The notes under the pieces were generated by a model. The model was not told where the DNA came from, made no database searches, and saw nothing but the letters and a program-made list of their open reading frames with translations. A stretch of 64,000 nucleotides of DNA, taken from Bacteroidetes bacterium SB0662_bin_6. Its GTDB lineage: Bacteria > Bacteroidota > Rhodothermia > Rhodothermales > VXPQ01. Both the position numbers and the translations under genes were made by a program. Location of the stretch: NCBI GenBank assembly GCA_009839485.1, contig VXPQ01000047.1, positions 17,696 to 81,695 on the forward strand. Reading direction: 5' to 3'. This document shows, piece after piece, positions 1 through 9,350 of this stretch (its first letter is position 1; each line of letters begins with the position of its first letter).

Positions 1-10
1 GCCGGGGGCT

Positions 11-110
11 GCGGCCGGCGCCCCGGCCCGGGCCCGGCCGGGGGGCCCCGGGCGCCGCCGCCGGCCGGCGCGCCCGGGGCGCCCCGCCGCCCCCCCCCCC
101 CCCCCCCCGC
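11..110. other. G/C-only low-complexity tract at contig edge
   Basis: From about position 11 to 111 the sequence contains only G and C, ending in a run of 19 C at 90-108. The reading frame of the Sco gene that follows is normal protein from codon 111 on, but upstream in the same frame it becomes poly-Pro/Gly/Arg. This fits a base-calling or assembly artefact at a contig end rather than genomic sequence. No gene, repeat or regulatory element can be supported in it. Confidence 0.75.
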
Positions 111-806
111 GATCTTGTTTTTCGAAACGAAGAGGGGGACGAGGTGGCTCTCGGTCAATACTTCGACGGGAAACGCCCCGTATTGTTGACGCTGATTTAT
201 CACGAGTGTCCCACCATGTGCAACATGGTGCTGCACGGGCTGACCGAAACGCTGAAGGAGATGCCTTGGACGCCCGGCGATCAATTCGATGTGGTGACGG
301 TGAGTTTCAATCCGCGCGAGACGCCGGCGCTGGCTGCGGAGAAGAAGGCCATGTACCTGAATATGCTGGGCAAGCCCGAAGCCGCGGACGGATGGCATTT
401 TCTTACGGGAGAGGACGCTTCGATTGCGGCGCTTACGGAAGCAGTGGGGTTCCGGTATAACTGGATCGAGGACGAGCAGATATACGCGCACCCGTTCACG
501 CTCATTTTTCTGAGCGGAGAGGGGACCGTGATGCGGTACATGCCCGGTATACAGTTCGCTCCCTCGGACGTGCGGGCTGCGCTCATCGAGGTGTCGGAAG
601 GGCGTGCGGGCTCGCCGCTCAACCGGGTTCTGCTGTATTGTCTGCAGTATGACCCGAACGCGAATTCGTATGTGATCCATGCCGTCAATCTGATGAAGTT
701 CAGCGGCGGCCTGGCTGTTGTCCTGCTGGGCGTATTCTTTGTTGCGATACGGCGCCGGGGGGCGCATCGCACATGGCCTACAACCACGCCCACACCCACG
801 GCATAA
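111..806 (+). CDS. sco: SCO1/SenC family copper chaperone, 5'-truncated
   Basis: Thioredoxin-fold protein that delivers copper to the CuA site of cytochrome c oxidase subunit II on the periplasmic side. The CPTMC motif (CxxxC) supplies two copper ligands and the conserved distal His sits in 'YAHPFT'. A C-terminal membrane segment near residues 190-210 is followed by a basic tail, as in the larger bacterial Sco proteins. The open frame runs back in phase through 'FRNEEGDEVALGQYF', the usual start of the Sco core, so the GTG at 144 is not the true start; the signal peptide and first part are lost in the G/C tract upstream. It stands first in the caa3 oxidase operon, the normal place for a Sco gene. 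Confidence 0.9.
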   Translation, partial: DLVFRNEEGDEVALGQYFDGKRPVLLTLIYHECPTMCNMVLHGLTETLKEMPWTPGDQFDVVTVSFNPRETPALAAEKKAMYLNMLGKPEAADGWHFLTGEDASIAALTEAVGFRYNWIEDEQIYAHPFTLIFLSGEGTVMRYMPGIQFAPSDVRAALIEVSEGRAGSPLNRVLLYCLQYDPNANSYVIHAVNLMKFSGGLAVVLLGVFFVAIRRRGAHRTWPTTTPTPTA

Positions 807-908
807 ATCCCCGGCCGGTTTTTCGCGCTCATACGGCGCTGCTCTTATTCAACGCATGAACATGTCCGCAGCAGGAGGCCCCGGCTCGGGAAACAGGAAT
901 CGGCAACC

Positions 909-1841
909 ATGACCGGATCGTTTTGGCTGCCCGATGGCGCGTCGACCCTGTCGTCCGAAATCGACAGCCTGTTCTACTTCGTAAACTGGGCAAGCATCAT
1001 CCTTTTCGTGGGGGTGGTGGTAGCTATAGCATACCTTGCGTATCGCTACCGGCGGCGGCGCGGCGGTCCCGCTCCGGTGCGTGTGAAGCCGAACAAGATG
1101 GTGGAAATCTCGTGGGTAGTGTTGCCTACGATCCTTGTGCTGATCGTTTTCAATTGGGGGTTCCGGTTGTTCATCGAGCAGAGCGTGGCGCCGCCGAACG
1201 CCTACGAGGTCTATGTGCGCAGCGCCATGTGGAGATGGGATTTCGAATATCCGACCGGCACCATCACGACCAACGAATTGCATGTGCCCGTAGACCGTCC
1301 CGTGCGCCTTGTCATGAGCAGCGACGACGTGCTGCACAGTTTTTTCGTGCCGGCCTTTCGCGTCAAGCAGGATGTATTGCCGGGCCGCTATTCTTCGGTC
1401 TGGTTCGAAGCCACGCGCGTGGATACGTTTCAGGTATTCTGTACGGAATACTGCGGATCGGGGCATTCCGTGATGCTGGCCTCGGTCATTACCCATTCGC
1501 AGGGGGATTTCGAGGCATGGCTGGCCTCGGCGGGCGTGGACGAGAACACCCCGCTTCCCGAACTGGGTGCGCAATTGTACCAGCAACAGGCTTGCTTCGC
1601 ATGCCACAGCCTGGATGGGAGGCCGGGCGCTGGTCCGACCTTCACAGGATTGTACGGGAAGACCGAAACGCTCGATGACGGATCCACTGTGGTGGTCGAC
1701 GACGACTACCTGCGCGAATCCATCGTCGAACCCGGCGCCAAGGTGGTGCAAGGGTATGTGGAAGGAGGAATGGCCCCCTACTTACATCTCAGCGAGCGGG
1801 AATTGTCCGCGCTGATCGCCTTTATCCGGGAGCAACAATAA
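909..1841 (+). CDS. ctaC: Cytochrome c oxidase subunit II with fused cytochrome c domain (caa3 type)
   Basis: Electron-entry subunit of a caa3-type oxidase, in the membrane with a periplasmic CuA domain. Two membrane segments (about residues 22-45 and 65-85) are followed by a cupredoxin domain. CuA ligands are visible: His in 'DVLHSFF' and the C-x3-C-x3-H-x2-M set in 'CTEYCGSGHSVM'. After about residue 218 comes a cytochrome c domain with a CFACH heme motif and a distal Met in 'GGMAPY'. The fused heme domain means soluble cytochrome c or a membrane donor feeds this domain directly. Starts ATG 102 bases after the Sco gene and is followed closely by subunit I. Confidence 0.95.
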   Translation: MTGSFWLPDGASTLSSEIDSLFYFVNWASIILFVGVVVAIAYLAYRYRRRRGGPAPVRVKPNKMVEISWVVLPTILVLIVFNWGFRLFIEQSVAPPNAYEVYVRSAMWRWDFEYPTGTITTNELHVPVDRPVRLVMSSDDVLHSFFVPAFRVKQDVLPGRYSSVWFEATRVDTFQVFCTEYCGSGHSVMLASVITHSQGDFEAWLASAGVDENTPLPELGAQLYQQQACFACHSLDGRPGAGPTFTGLYGKTETLDDGSTVVVDDDYLRESIVEPGAKVVQGYVEGGMAPYLHLSERELSALIAFIREQQ

Positions 1842-1862
1842 CGGGCGCACTCGGACGCCGCC

Positions 1863-3608
1863 GTGTACGAAGACGGATCGACGGAATCTATGACGGAAGA
1901 CATTGATCGGAGCGAAGCAGCGCAGAGCGGGGATGCCGAAGAGCATTCCGGGCACGGCGACTACATTACCCATGCGAAGAGCATCGGGTCATGGATGTTT
2001 TCCGTGGACCACAAGCGCATCGGTATTCTCTATGCCGTTACCGTAGCGATCGCCTTTCTTGCGGGAGGCGTCTTCGCATTGCTGGTGCGCGCCGAACTGC
2101 TGCTGCCCGGCGAGACGTTTCTGTCCGCCCAGAGCTACAACCAGTTGTTCTCGCTCCATGGCATCGTCATGGTGTTCGGGTTCATCATCCCCGCCATCCC
2201 CGGTTTTCTGGGCAATTTTCTGTTGCCCCTTCATCTGGGCGCAAAAGACGTAGCGTTTCCCCGGCTTAATCTGTTCAGCTACTATCTGTATCTGCTGGGC
2301 GTGATTCTCATCATCGTGGCGATGGTGGTCGGCAGCGTGGATACGGGATGGACCTTCTACACGCCCTATTCGGCGCGCACGGGTCCCGCCGTGCTGTTTC
2401 TGGCCATGGCCGTGTTCATTGCGGGATTCGCCTCGATTTTCACGGGGATCAATTTCATCGTGACGGTGCACAAGATGCGTGCGCCGGGCATGACGTGGAA
2501 CCGCCTTCCGCTTTTTGTCTGGAGTATCTATTCGACGAGCATCGTGCAGGTGCTCGCGACTCCCGTGCTCGGCATCACCGTATTGCTGCTGTTCCTGGAG
2601 CGTCTCCTCCAGATCGGCATTTTCGACCCGGCTCTTGGCGGAGACCCGATCCTTTTCCAGCATTTCTTCTGGTTCTACTCGCATCCGGCGGTGTACATCA
2701 TGATTCTGCCGGGCTTCGGGATCATTTCCGAATTGATCGCGACGTTTTCGAGGCAGCGCATTTACGGATACATGGCCATTGCGTTGTCTTCCGTGGCCAT
2801 TGCGATGCTTGGCTTTCTGGTCTGGGGGCATCATATGTTCGTCTCCGGGCAATCCGTTATCTCCTCGGTCATTTTCTCGCTGATTACGTACCTGATCGGC
2901 ATTCCGTCAGGGATCAAGGTGTTCAACTGGATCGCCACCATGTACAAAGGGTCCATCTCATTCAAGACCCCGATGCTGTATGCGCTTTCGTTTCTGGTGC
3001 TGTTCACGATCGGGGGCGTGACCGGCATCATGGTGGGTGTGCTGGCCGTGGACATTCACCTGCACGACACCTACTACGTGGTAGGACATTTTCATTATGT
3101 GATGATGGGCGGCACGGTCATTGCACTCCTCGGCGGATTGCATTACTGGTGGCCGAAAATCACGGGACGCATGTACAACGAGGTGTGCGGGCAGATCGCT
3201 GTGTTCCTGATCTTCGTGGGGCTGAACCTGGCCTTTTTCACGCAGCTCGTGCTGGGATCGCGGGGCATGCCCCGGCGCTATAACGACTATCTGCCCGAGT
3301 TCACATCCCTGCATCAGCTTTCCACGATAGGTTCGTGGATCATGGGGCTCGGTCTTTTTCTGGTGCTGGGATATTTGCTGTTTTCCCTTTTCCGGGGAAA
3401 GAAGGCCGGCGCGAATCCATGGGGGGGCGCTACGCTGGAATGGACTCATACGGGACCGCGTCCGGATCCTCATAATTTCCATCGGACGCCGTTTGTCACC
3501 CGGGGTCCCTACGAGTTTGACCGGATCGGAATATCCCGTTCCGAAACCGCCGAAGCAGATCAGGGCGAGGATCCGCCGGATGACGTTCTGAACCAGGACC
3601 GGACGTAA
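1863..3608 (+). CDS. ctaD: Cytochrome c oxidase subunit I, A2-type heme-copper oxygen reductase
   Basis: Catalytic subunit with 12 predicted membrane helices, binding heme a and the heme a3-CuB centre. CuB and heme ligands are visible: His in 'YSHPAVY', the 'GHHMF' pair, and '[12 protein letters not shown]'. The helix VI motif reads YSHPAVY, without the Glu of HPEVY; in family A oxidases the Tyr-Ser version marks the A2 subtype. Glu is present in the corresponding subunit I at 25007. The frame opens with GTG at 1863; ATG at 1890 gives a shorter, equally plausible N-terminus. Subunit III follows after 5 bases. Confidence 0.95.
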   Translation: MYEDGSTESMTEDIDRSEAAQSGDAEEHSGHGDYITHAKSIGSWMFSVDHKRIGILYAVTVAIAFLAGGVFALLVRAELLLPGETFLSAQSYNQLFSLHGIVMVFGFIIPAIPGFLGNFLLPLHLGAKDVAFPRLNLFSYYLYLLGVILIIVAMVVGSVDTGWTFYTPYSARTGPAVLFLAMAVFIAGFASIFTGINFIVTVHKMRAPGMTWNRLPLFVWSIYSTSIVQVLATPVLGITVLLLFLERLLQIGIFDPALGGDPILFQHFFWFYSHPAVYIMILPGFGIISELIATFSRQRIYGYMAIALSSVAIAMLGFLVWGHHMFVSGQSVISSVIFSLITYLIGIPSGIKVFNWIATMYKGSISFKTPMLYALSFLVLFTIGGVTGIMVGVLAVDIHLHDTYYVVGHFHYVMMGGTVIALLGGLHYWWPKITGRMYNEVCGQIAVFLIFVGLNLAFFTQLVLGSRGMPRRYNDYLPEFTSLHQLSTIGSWIMGLGLFLVLGYLLFSLFRGKKAGANPWGGATLEWTHTGPRPDPHNFHRTPFVTRGPYEFDRIGISRSETAEADQGEDPPDDVLNQDRT

Positions 3609-3613
3609 GTATC

Positions 3614-4285
3614 ATGGCTACTAATACGGGCACGGCAGAACAGACCGCACAGGAGCGCCCTATGGCGCATCTGAAGCATTACTTCGTTTCGTCCGATCAA
3701 CAGTTCGATGCGGCGAAACTCGGGATGTGGCTTTTCCTCATCACGGAGATCCTCCTTTTCAGCGGGATGTTCGTAGCCTACGCCGTGTATCGGGTCTGGT
3801 ACCCGGAGGTGTTTGCGGTCGCTTCCACCGAACTGAATCCCTGGCTGGGCGGCCTGAACACCGTGGTATTACTGGCCTCTTCTCTCACGGTGGCGCTGGC
3901 CATTCATGCGGCGCAGACCGACAACCGCAGGGCGCTGGTTACCAACCTGTTCATCACGGTGGCGCTGGCCGGTGTCTTCATGGTGGTGAAGTACTTCGAG
4001 TACACCCACAAATTTCATCTGGGCATCTTTCCCGGCGGCCATTTTGCGTATGCAGAGATGGACCAGCCCATCGTTCCGATCTTCTTCAGCATCTATTATG
4101 TGATGACCGGCATTCATGGGGTGCATGTGCTGGTCGGTATGGGCGTATTAAGCTGGCTGGGCGTGCGGGCGATGCGGGGGGATTTTCACAGCGGGTATTA
4201 TACGCCTGTGGAGCTTTCCGGCCTGTACTGGCACCTTGTAGACATCATCTGGATATTTCTTTTCCCATTGCTTTATCTCATTTAG
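3614..4285 (+). CDS. ctaE: Cytochrome c oxidase subunit III
   Basis: Membrane subunit of the caa3 oxidase that stabilises subunit I and its proton uptake path. About 223 residues with a hydrophilic N-terminus then five membrane segments. Family features include 'LGMWLFLITEILLFSGMF' early, the Glu in 'FEYTHKF', the 'GIHGVHVLVG' helix and the C-terminal 'YWHLVDIIWIFLFPLLY', all typical of subunit III. ATG start lies 5 bases after the ctaD stop, so the two are surely co-transcribed. Confidence 0.95.
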   Translation: MATNTGTAEQTAQERPMAHLKHYFVSSDQQFDAAKLGMWLFLITEILLFSGMFVAYAVYRVWYPEVFAVASTELNPWLGGLNTVVLLASSLTVALAIHAAQTDNRRALVTNLFITVALAGVFMVVKYFEYTHKFHLGIFPGGHFAYAEMDQPIVPIFFSIYYVMTGIHGVHVLVGMGVLSWLGVRAMRGDFHSGYYTPVELSGLYWHLVDIIWIFLFPLLYLI

Positions 4286-4317
4286 GTGCGAACCGGGCGC
4301 CGGTTCGTCTCGCGAGC

Positions 4318-4659
4318 ATGAAAGGGCATCATATCACTCCACGAAAAACGCTGTTGAAGGTATTCGTCGCCCTGGTGGCGCTGACTGCTCTGACGGCCCT
4401 CACGGCGCAAATCGATATAGGGGCGTTCAACATACCGCTGGCCCTGGCGATCGCCGGGACCAAGGCCCTGCTCGTGGTGCTTTTCTTCATGGCCCTCAAG
4501 TACGACAAACCGGTCAATGCGCTGTTTTTCGGGCTGGGGATTCTTTTCGTGGTCGTATTCCTCACATTTACCTTGTTCGACACCGCCTTCCGGGGCGATC
4601 TCGGCAATGTAGGGGAGGAAGCGATTTTGAACACGGAGGGGACGGAACAGGGCGAGTGA
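4318..4659 (+). CDS. ctaF: Cytochrome c oxidase subunit IV (prokaryotic type)
   Basis: Small accessory subunit of about 113 residues with three hydrophobic segments (about 15-35, 43-60, 65-88) and an acidic tail. The sequence 'KALLVVLFFMALKYD' in the middle helix matches the prokaryotic subunit IV family (COX4_pro). ATG at 4318 follows the ctaE stop by 32 bases; the frame is open far upstream but those residues are an out-of-frame reading of ctaE. It closes the first oxidase operon and runs tail-to-tail toward the gene at 4703. Confidence 0.85.
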   Translation: MKGHHITPRKTLLKVFVALVALTALTALTAQIDIGAFNIPLALAIAGTKALLVVLFFMALKYDKPVNALFFGLGILFVVVFLTFTLFDTAFRGDLGNVGEEAILNTEGTEQGE

Positions 4660-4702
4660 ACCGGAAACGTCTTGCGAAACGCCGCCCCGCCGATACGTCG
4701 TA

Positions 4703-6643
4703 TTACTTGAGCAGGGTCATCTTCTTCACAGAAACGTGTTGTTCGGTACGCAGCACGTAGAGGTACGTACCGCCAGCCAGACCCGCTCCATCGAACAAGA
4801 CACTGTAACGGCCCGCCGCCTGCATGCCGTCCACCAGCACGCGGACCTCGCGACCGAGCACGTCATAGACCGTAAGCGTGGTGGCCTGCGCCCGCTGGAG
4901 CGAAAACTCGATCGCCGTGGACGGATTGAACGGGTTCGGATAGTTCTGTTCCAGCGCGAAGGCCGCAGGAATTTCTCCATCCAAAGGCTCGACCGACGTC
5001 ACCCCTGTCTCATATATACCGGCGCCCATGATGGCTATAAACGATGCTGCGGTGTTATCGGGGAGGGTGAACGTAAACTCATACTGGCGGGCGAAAGTCA
5101 CCTTGGGTATGTCGGCGCTGTCGGTATCGTCGTCGGGATTGTCGAAATGATACTCGACGAAACCTCCCTCTTCGTTGCTCGCCGCCGCCGCGATAATCTG
5201 CGGGAGAATGAGTTCTCCAGTAACGGCGTCCCTGAGGGTTTGCGTGGGAGCCTGGAGCTCGTACTTCTCCGGAAACGCCCCGTGGAAGAACGTGTAGCCG
5301 GTGCCGTCCATGACAAAGAGGTAGGTGGGGCCGTGTCTCCAGTATCCGGTCGTGTCACGAAATACCCTCTTTACTTTAAGAAGAGCATCATAGCCTTCTG
5401 TATCATACAGTCCGAAAAGGTAATCCGCTGCCTCGTTCACGAACGCCTTCAGGCTCTCGCGATCCATCACCTCGCGGGCCGTTACCGCAGGACGGGGACC
5501 GGGGGCGAGCGTTTCTTCCGTGAGATGTTCTTCCCGAATATCGAGGCCGGCAGTCAGGAAGGCCGCACTGCCGTCGGGGTTAAAGTAAGACAGCGCGTAG
5601 CCGTCGTCGCCCTCGAACGTGAAAGTACTGCCAGTTACCGCCGCAGAAGCTGCCTGGCTGATCGCATCAAGCATAGTAGAATCGACCACTCCACCCGACA
5701 AAAGCAGATACTTGCCGTGCAGAGCCAGTGTGCCTCTGGGAGTCATCGTAGTAATGTAGGTGGAACCGTAATTCCAGGGTCCCTCATGCGTCAAAGCACA
5801 TCCGAGATACCCGGCCGCCAGCGGGGAGGCGCTGATTTGCAGTATGTACGCAAAATAATCGTTCACGAATTCTGTCAGGGTGGCCTCGGCGTTCTCCACC
5901 TGTTCAGCCGTGGTCGCGTTCGGGTCTACGGCCGGGAATTCATCCGGCCGCGGGCAGACATCATCCAATGCTTCCCCGGGCGGAAAATTCGGCGCCCCGG
6001 GAGTACCGTTCATCTGCGCCGATGCACTCCAGCATTCGGGCATATGGTTGTCGCATGTCGGATCGGTGAGCGCCAGGGTATAGCCGTCGCCGTCCGCTTC
6101 TTCGGGCCAGGGCGCCGAGTCGTCGTACGTGAGCGAGTCCACTATGGCGCCCGATGCGTCGAAGATGCGCACGAGCTCCCCACTGCCGGCCAGCCCGAAA
6201 TCATCCGCATCTCCGACTACATTGGATACATCAGGATGTATGGCGGAAAAACTGGCTGTATCCTGGGCGGCGACAAGGTATTCTCCACTGTTCAGGATCG
6301 TGCCGTCCGGAAACGCAAATACATGATCGTCTTCCGAGTCAGAGTAGGTCCATCCGGTCAGGTCCACATCGGTGGTGCCGGCATTGTACAATTCCACCCA
6401 GTCCTTACTATCATAATCGTCGTGCGAGTTGTAGTTGATCTCGTTGATGACGACGGTGTCGGCGGCTACTACCCTGCCGATGTCATTCCCGGAAGGCGAA
6501 GTTGCCGATACCGGTCGGCAGAATAACGAAAACATTCCCGCAACGATCAGGGCACAGCCTATACGTTGGAGGAGACGCGCGCTGTGGCGTGTGGGAGTCG
6601 CCCGAAAGGTTTTGGTTGTGTGACGAACTGTATCGAAGAGCAT
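4703..6643 (-). CDS. Secreted lamin-tail/Cache-like protein with T9SS sorting domain
   Basis: Large exported protein of about 646 residues. After an N-terminal hydrophobic signal (about 25-48) comes a lamin-tail domain ('INEINYNSHDD...DWVELYN', 'LTGWTYSDSEDD') over about 62-180. Two related blocks follow (about 220-350 and 380-520), each with a helix, a 'YGSTYI'/'HGPTYLF' strand and a later 'GDDGYALSYFNP'- or 'GGFVEYHFDNP'-like strand; this resembles single-Cache (sCache_2) sensor folds. The last 80 residues are a type IX secretion C-terminal domain with 'NYPNPFNPST', 'VYDVLGREV' and a final 'KKMTLLK'. Start chosen at ATG 6643; an ATG at 6766 would overlap the signal region of the divergent gene at 6784 and adds no signal sequence. 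Function unknown; likely cell-surface or released. Confidence 0.8.
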   Translation of the reverse strand: MLFDTVRHTTKTFRATPTRHSARLLQRIGCALIVAGMFSLFCRPVSATSPSGNDIGRVVAADTVVINEINYNSHDDYDSKDWVELYNAGTTDVDLTGWTYSDSEDDHVFAFPDGTILNSGEYLVAAQDTASFSAIHPDVSNVVGDADDFGLAGSGELVRIFDASGAIVDSLTYDDSAPWPEEADGDGYTLALTDPTCDNHMPECWSASAQMNGTPGAPNFPPGEALDDVCPRPDEFPAVDPNATTAEQVENAEATLTEFVNDYFAYILQISASPLAAGYLGCALTHEGPWNYGSTYITTMTPRGTLALHGKYLLLSGGVVDSTMLDAISQAASAAVTGSTFTFEGDDGYALSYFNPDGSAAFLTAGLDIREEHLTEETLAPGPRPAVTAREVMDRESLKAFVNEAADYLFGLYDTEGYDALLKVKRVFRDTTGYWRHGPTYLFVMDGTGYTFFHGAFPEKYELQAPTQTLRDAVTGELILPQIIAAAASNEEGGFVEYHFDNPDDDTDSADIPKVTFARQYEFTFTLPDNTAASFIAIMGAGIYETGVTSVEPLDGEIPAAFALEQNYPNPFNPSTAIEFSLQRAQATTLTVYDVLGREVRVLVDGMQAAGRYSVLFDGAGLAGGTYLYVLRTEQHVSVKKMTLLK

Positions 6644-6783
6644 GTGGATGCCGTGAGGTTGGAAAGGAATGCATAATGTTGCATCAATATCGCAAAATCC
6701 CGTCGAAATTTTTGCACTCTCGCCGCCGGTTACGTATTCTTTTCCCGCGAAACATCCTTTTACCACGAAGACCAGGGACGCGG

Positions 6784-8529
6784 ATGAAACTGCTTGCGAG
6801 GAGATTGCCCTCCGGGGTTCTCCTGTTTTTGATGCTTGCGGGTATAGCTTTTGTTGCGTTCTGGACGCCCGAAGCGTGGGCTCAGGAAGCCGCCGGGCAA
6901 GTCGAGTATCGCACCTTTCCCGTCGTAGGAAGCCGCGTGATAGTTTGGGTGATCGCCCAGTTGCACCTCATGTTCGGGGCGTTCGTGCTCGCCGTCCCGA
7001 TGTTCGCGCTTACGATCGAGTTCATCGGCTTCCGCAACGGCGACAAGCGCTACGACGATCTGGCGTATGAATTCACGCGCCTTTTGTCCGTCTCTTTTTC
7101 CTTTACGGCCAGTCTCGGCGCGCTTCTGACCTTTTTCCTGTTCATTCTGTATCCGCGGTTGATGGAGTATCTGGTCTCCATCTTCAGCTGGACATTCATG
7201 CTGTACGCAGCCGTCTTCTTCCTCGAAGCCGTCTTCCTGTACAGTTATTATTACGGATGGGGCAAGATGCCGAAGTGGTTGCATCTTGTCATCGGTCTTT
7301 GTCTGAACCTGGTAGGCATCGCCATCATTTTCATTGCCGACTCCTGGCTTACCTTCATGAATTCTCCCAACGGCATCGACGTCGAAGGGAATCTGCTCAG
7401 CACCTGGGACGCCATCAACAACTTCACATGGATGCCCATCAACATCCACCGGCTCATTGCGAATATCTGCTTCGGCGGGTCGATTGCGGCGGCGTACGGG
7501 GCCTACAAGTTTCTTGGCGCGAAGACCGACGAAGAGCGGGCGCACTACGACTGGATGGGCTACATGGGCAATTTCATTGCGATCGCCGCGCTGCTCCCGC
7601 TGCCGTTCGCGGGCTACTGGCTGGGCCGTGAAATCTACGCCTTTTCCCAGAGCCTTGGTATTGCGCTCATGGGCGGCACGTTCTCCTGGTTGTTCATCAT
7701 TCAGGCTGTGCTTATCGGCAACCTGTTTCTTGCAGCCAACTATTACCTGTGGTTGAGCATGGAGCGTATTCACGGGGCGGAGCGCTACCGCAAGTTCATC
7801 AAATGGTTGCTTGCTTCCATTACCGTCTGTTTCATCGTATGGGCGACGCCGCACTCCCTGGTCGCCACAGTCGAGGAAGCCCGCGCCATGGGCGGTTCCC
7901 ATCACCCGATTCTGAATGTGCTGGGCGTGATGTCGGCCAAAAACACCGCCGTCAACGTGCTCATTCTCACCACGTACCTGAGCTTCCTGTTTTACCGGCG
8001 GGCCAACAAGGAGGCGACCGTTTCGTGGGCGAAAACCGGCAATATCGTGCAGTTCGGCATCCTGGCGGTGGTCGTGGGTGTCGTCATTTTCCTCGGGGTG
8101 TACGGCTACTTCGTAGAGGCGTCCGTGCGGATCGGTTTGTCGATCCCGCAGGTGAGTCTCGTGCTCTTCGCCATGATTTCGATCACGATTATCGACGTCT
8201 TCATGTTCAGGAAGGCGAAGATTCTGGGACCGATCGAGTGGGGCAAGATTCCCAACCGGGCGCAGTACGCGCTCTTTTTCATTGCCATCACGTTTGCGTG
8301 GACGATGGGACTTATGGGCTACGTCCGCTCGGGTATTCGCCAGCACTGGCACGTCTATGGGGTTATGCGCGACACATCGGTGGATGCGTTTACACCCACG
8401 CTTGGCTACGCCGCCAATGTGGTGTCTGTGACGGTGCTGATTTTCTTTGCGTTTATCGCGGTCGTGTTTTTCCTTTCCAGTCTTGCGGGTAAGAAAAAAC
8501 TCGATGCCGGGGAGGGCACATCGTCATGA
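6784..8529 (+). CDS. CydA-like cytochrome bd-family oxidase subunit, no CydB partner
   Basis: Polytopic membrane protein (581 residues, N-terminal signal-like segment) of the cytochrome bd subunit I superfamily. A His in the first core helix ('AQLHLMFG') corresponds to the heme ligand His19 of E. coli CydA, 'FFLEAVFLYSYYYGW' matches the 'FFLEATFVGLFFFGW' helix (Glu107), and the His in 'INIHRLIAN' matches His186. The quinol-oxidase 'GRQPW' motif and the long Q-loop are absent, and the position of E. coli Glu99 appears to be Leu. No CydB follows; instead three cytochrome c genes are translationally coupled downstream. This suggests a CydA-like oxidoreductase fed by cytochrome c rather than quinol. 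Substrate (oxygen or another small molecule) cannot be told from sequence. Confidence 0.8.
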   Translation: MKLLARRLPSGVLLFLMLAGIAFVAFWTPEAWAQEAAGQVEYRTFPVVGSRVIVWVIAQLHLMFGAFVLAVPMFALTIEFIGFRNGDKRYDDLAYEFTRLLSVSFSFTASLGALLTFFLFILYPRLMEYLVSIFSWTFMLYAAVFFLEAVFLYSYYYGWGKMPKWLHLVIGLCLNLVGIAIIFIADSWLTFMNSPNGIDVEGNLLSTWDAINNFTWMPINIHRLIANICFGGSIAAAYGAYKFLGAKTDEERAHYDWMGYMGNFIAIAALLPLPFAGYWLGREIYAFSQSLGIALMGGTFSWLFIIQAVLIGNLFLAANYYLWLSMERIHGAERYRKFIKWLLASITVCFIVWATPHSLVATVEEARAMGGSHHPILNVLGVMSAKNTAVNVLILTTYLSFLFYRRANKEATVSWAKTGNIVQFGILAVVVGVVIFLGVYGYFVEASVRIGLSIPQVSLVLFAMISITIIDVFMFRKAKILGPIEWGKIPNRAQYALFFIAITFAWTMGLMGYVRSGIRQHWHVYGVMRDTSVDAFTPTLGYAANVVSVTVLIFFAFIAVVFFLSSLAGKKKLDAGEGTSS

Positions 8530-9350
8530 TGAACGCTGTCAAGATATGTGTCTTCACCGTCCTCGTGGCCGCATTCTATAGCTACGTTAGTCAGATGGTG
8601 CCGCAGACGGTGACGTATCCGCCCGAGGATACGGAACTCGGAGCCGACATGACCACGGAGGATCTGGTAGCTGCCGGCGAAGAAATCGCTTCGGGCAAGG
8701 GAACGTGTCTTACGTGTCATACCGTATCCGGGGAAACCGGGGGGCGTTTCCCCGATCTGGCGAACATTGGCCTGATTGCCGCGGAGCGCAAGGAAGGTTT
8801 AAGCGACGTGGAGTATCTGGCCGAGTCGCTCTACGAACCGAATGAATACATTGTCGAGGGCTTTTTGCCCGGCATGACTCCTATTTCCGACCCGCCCATC
8901 GATCTGAACGACCAGGAGATTCTTGCGGTGATTGCGTACCTCCAGAGTCTTGGCGGCGCCGCCACGGTTACGCTGGACACGGAGTTGCGCTGGCAGAGCG
9001 AAGAGAATGCCGCCGGTGCATCGACTGCTTCGCAAGCAAGTGCGTCTGCTGCGCCCTCTTCGGAAAACCTCTCCGGGGAAGAGTTATTCACCATGTACGC
9101 CTGTGGCGTCTGTCACAGCCTCACCGATCCCACACCCTTGCTGGGTCCCAGTTTGTACGATGTGGGAAACAATCTATCGACCGCCGAGATCTACGAGGCG
9201 ATCATGGATCCGGACGCCGTGCTGAATGAGGCATATCCGGCGGGTTTGATGACGGCGCAACTGAACGCTGTCGGATTCTACGACAAGATATCGTCCGGGC
9301 AGCTCAAAACGCTGGTTGATTACCTGGCGTCACAAAAGGGAGGATCATGA
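8526..9350 (+). CDS. Membrane-anchored diheme cytochrome c
   Basis: Exported cytochrome of 274 residues with one N-terminal anchor (about 5-22) and two cytochrome c domains: CLTCH near residue 61 and CGVCH near residue 195. Distal Met candidates occur in 'LPGMTP' and 'PAGLMTAQ'. The two domains are joined by a low-complexity Ala/Ser linker (about 160-178). Its ATG overlaps the stop of the CydA-like gene (ATGA), with a GGGGAGGG-like ribosome site just upstream, so the two are translated together and the protein is likely the direct electron donor or a subunit of that complex. Confidence 0.88.
   Translation: MMNAVKICVFTVLVAAFYSYVSQMVPQTVTYPPEDTELGADMTTEDLVAAGEEIASGKGTCLTCHTVSGETGGRFPDLANIGLIAAERKEGLSDVEYLAESLYEPNEYIVEGFLPGMTPISDPPIDLNDQEILAVIAYLQSLGGAATVTLDTELRWQSEENAAGASTASQASASAAPSSENLSGEELFTMYACGVCHSLTDPTPLLGPSLYDVGNNLSTAEIYEAIMDPDAVLNEAYPAGLMTAQLNAVGFYDKISSGQLKTLVDYLASQKGGS

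Noticed and set aside
90-108. Run of 19 C as a possible G-quadruplex or i-motif
   Set aside because: It sits in the G/C-only tract that interrupts the Sco gene, so an artefact is the simpler reading.
4736-6526. Long plus-strand open frame of 596 codons
   Set aside because: It is antisense to the sorting-domain protein at 4703-6643, whose signal peptide, domains and C-terminal motif are clear. The antisense reading is Arg/His/Gly-rich with no recognisable domain.
6760-8352. Long minus-strand open frame of 530 codons
   Set aside because: Antisense shadow of the CydA-like gene; extremely Arg/His/Glu-rich and without a fold, as expected from high-GC third positions.
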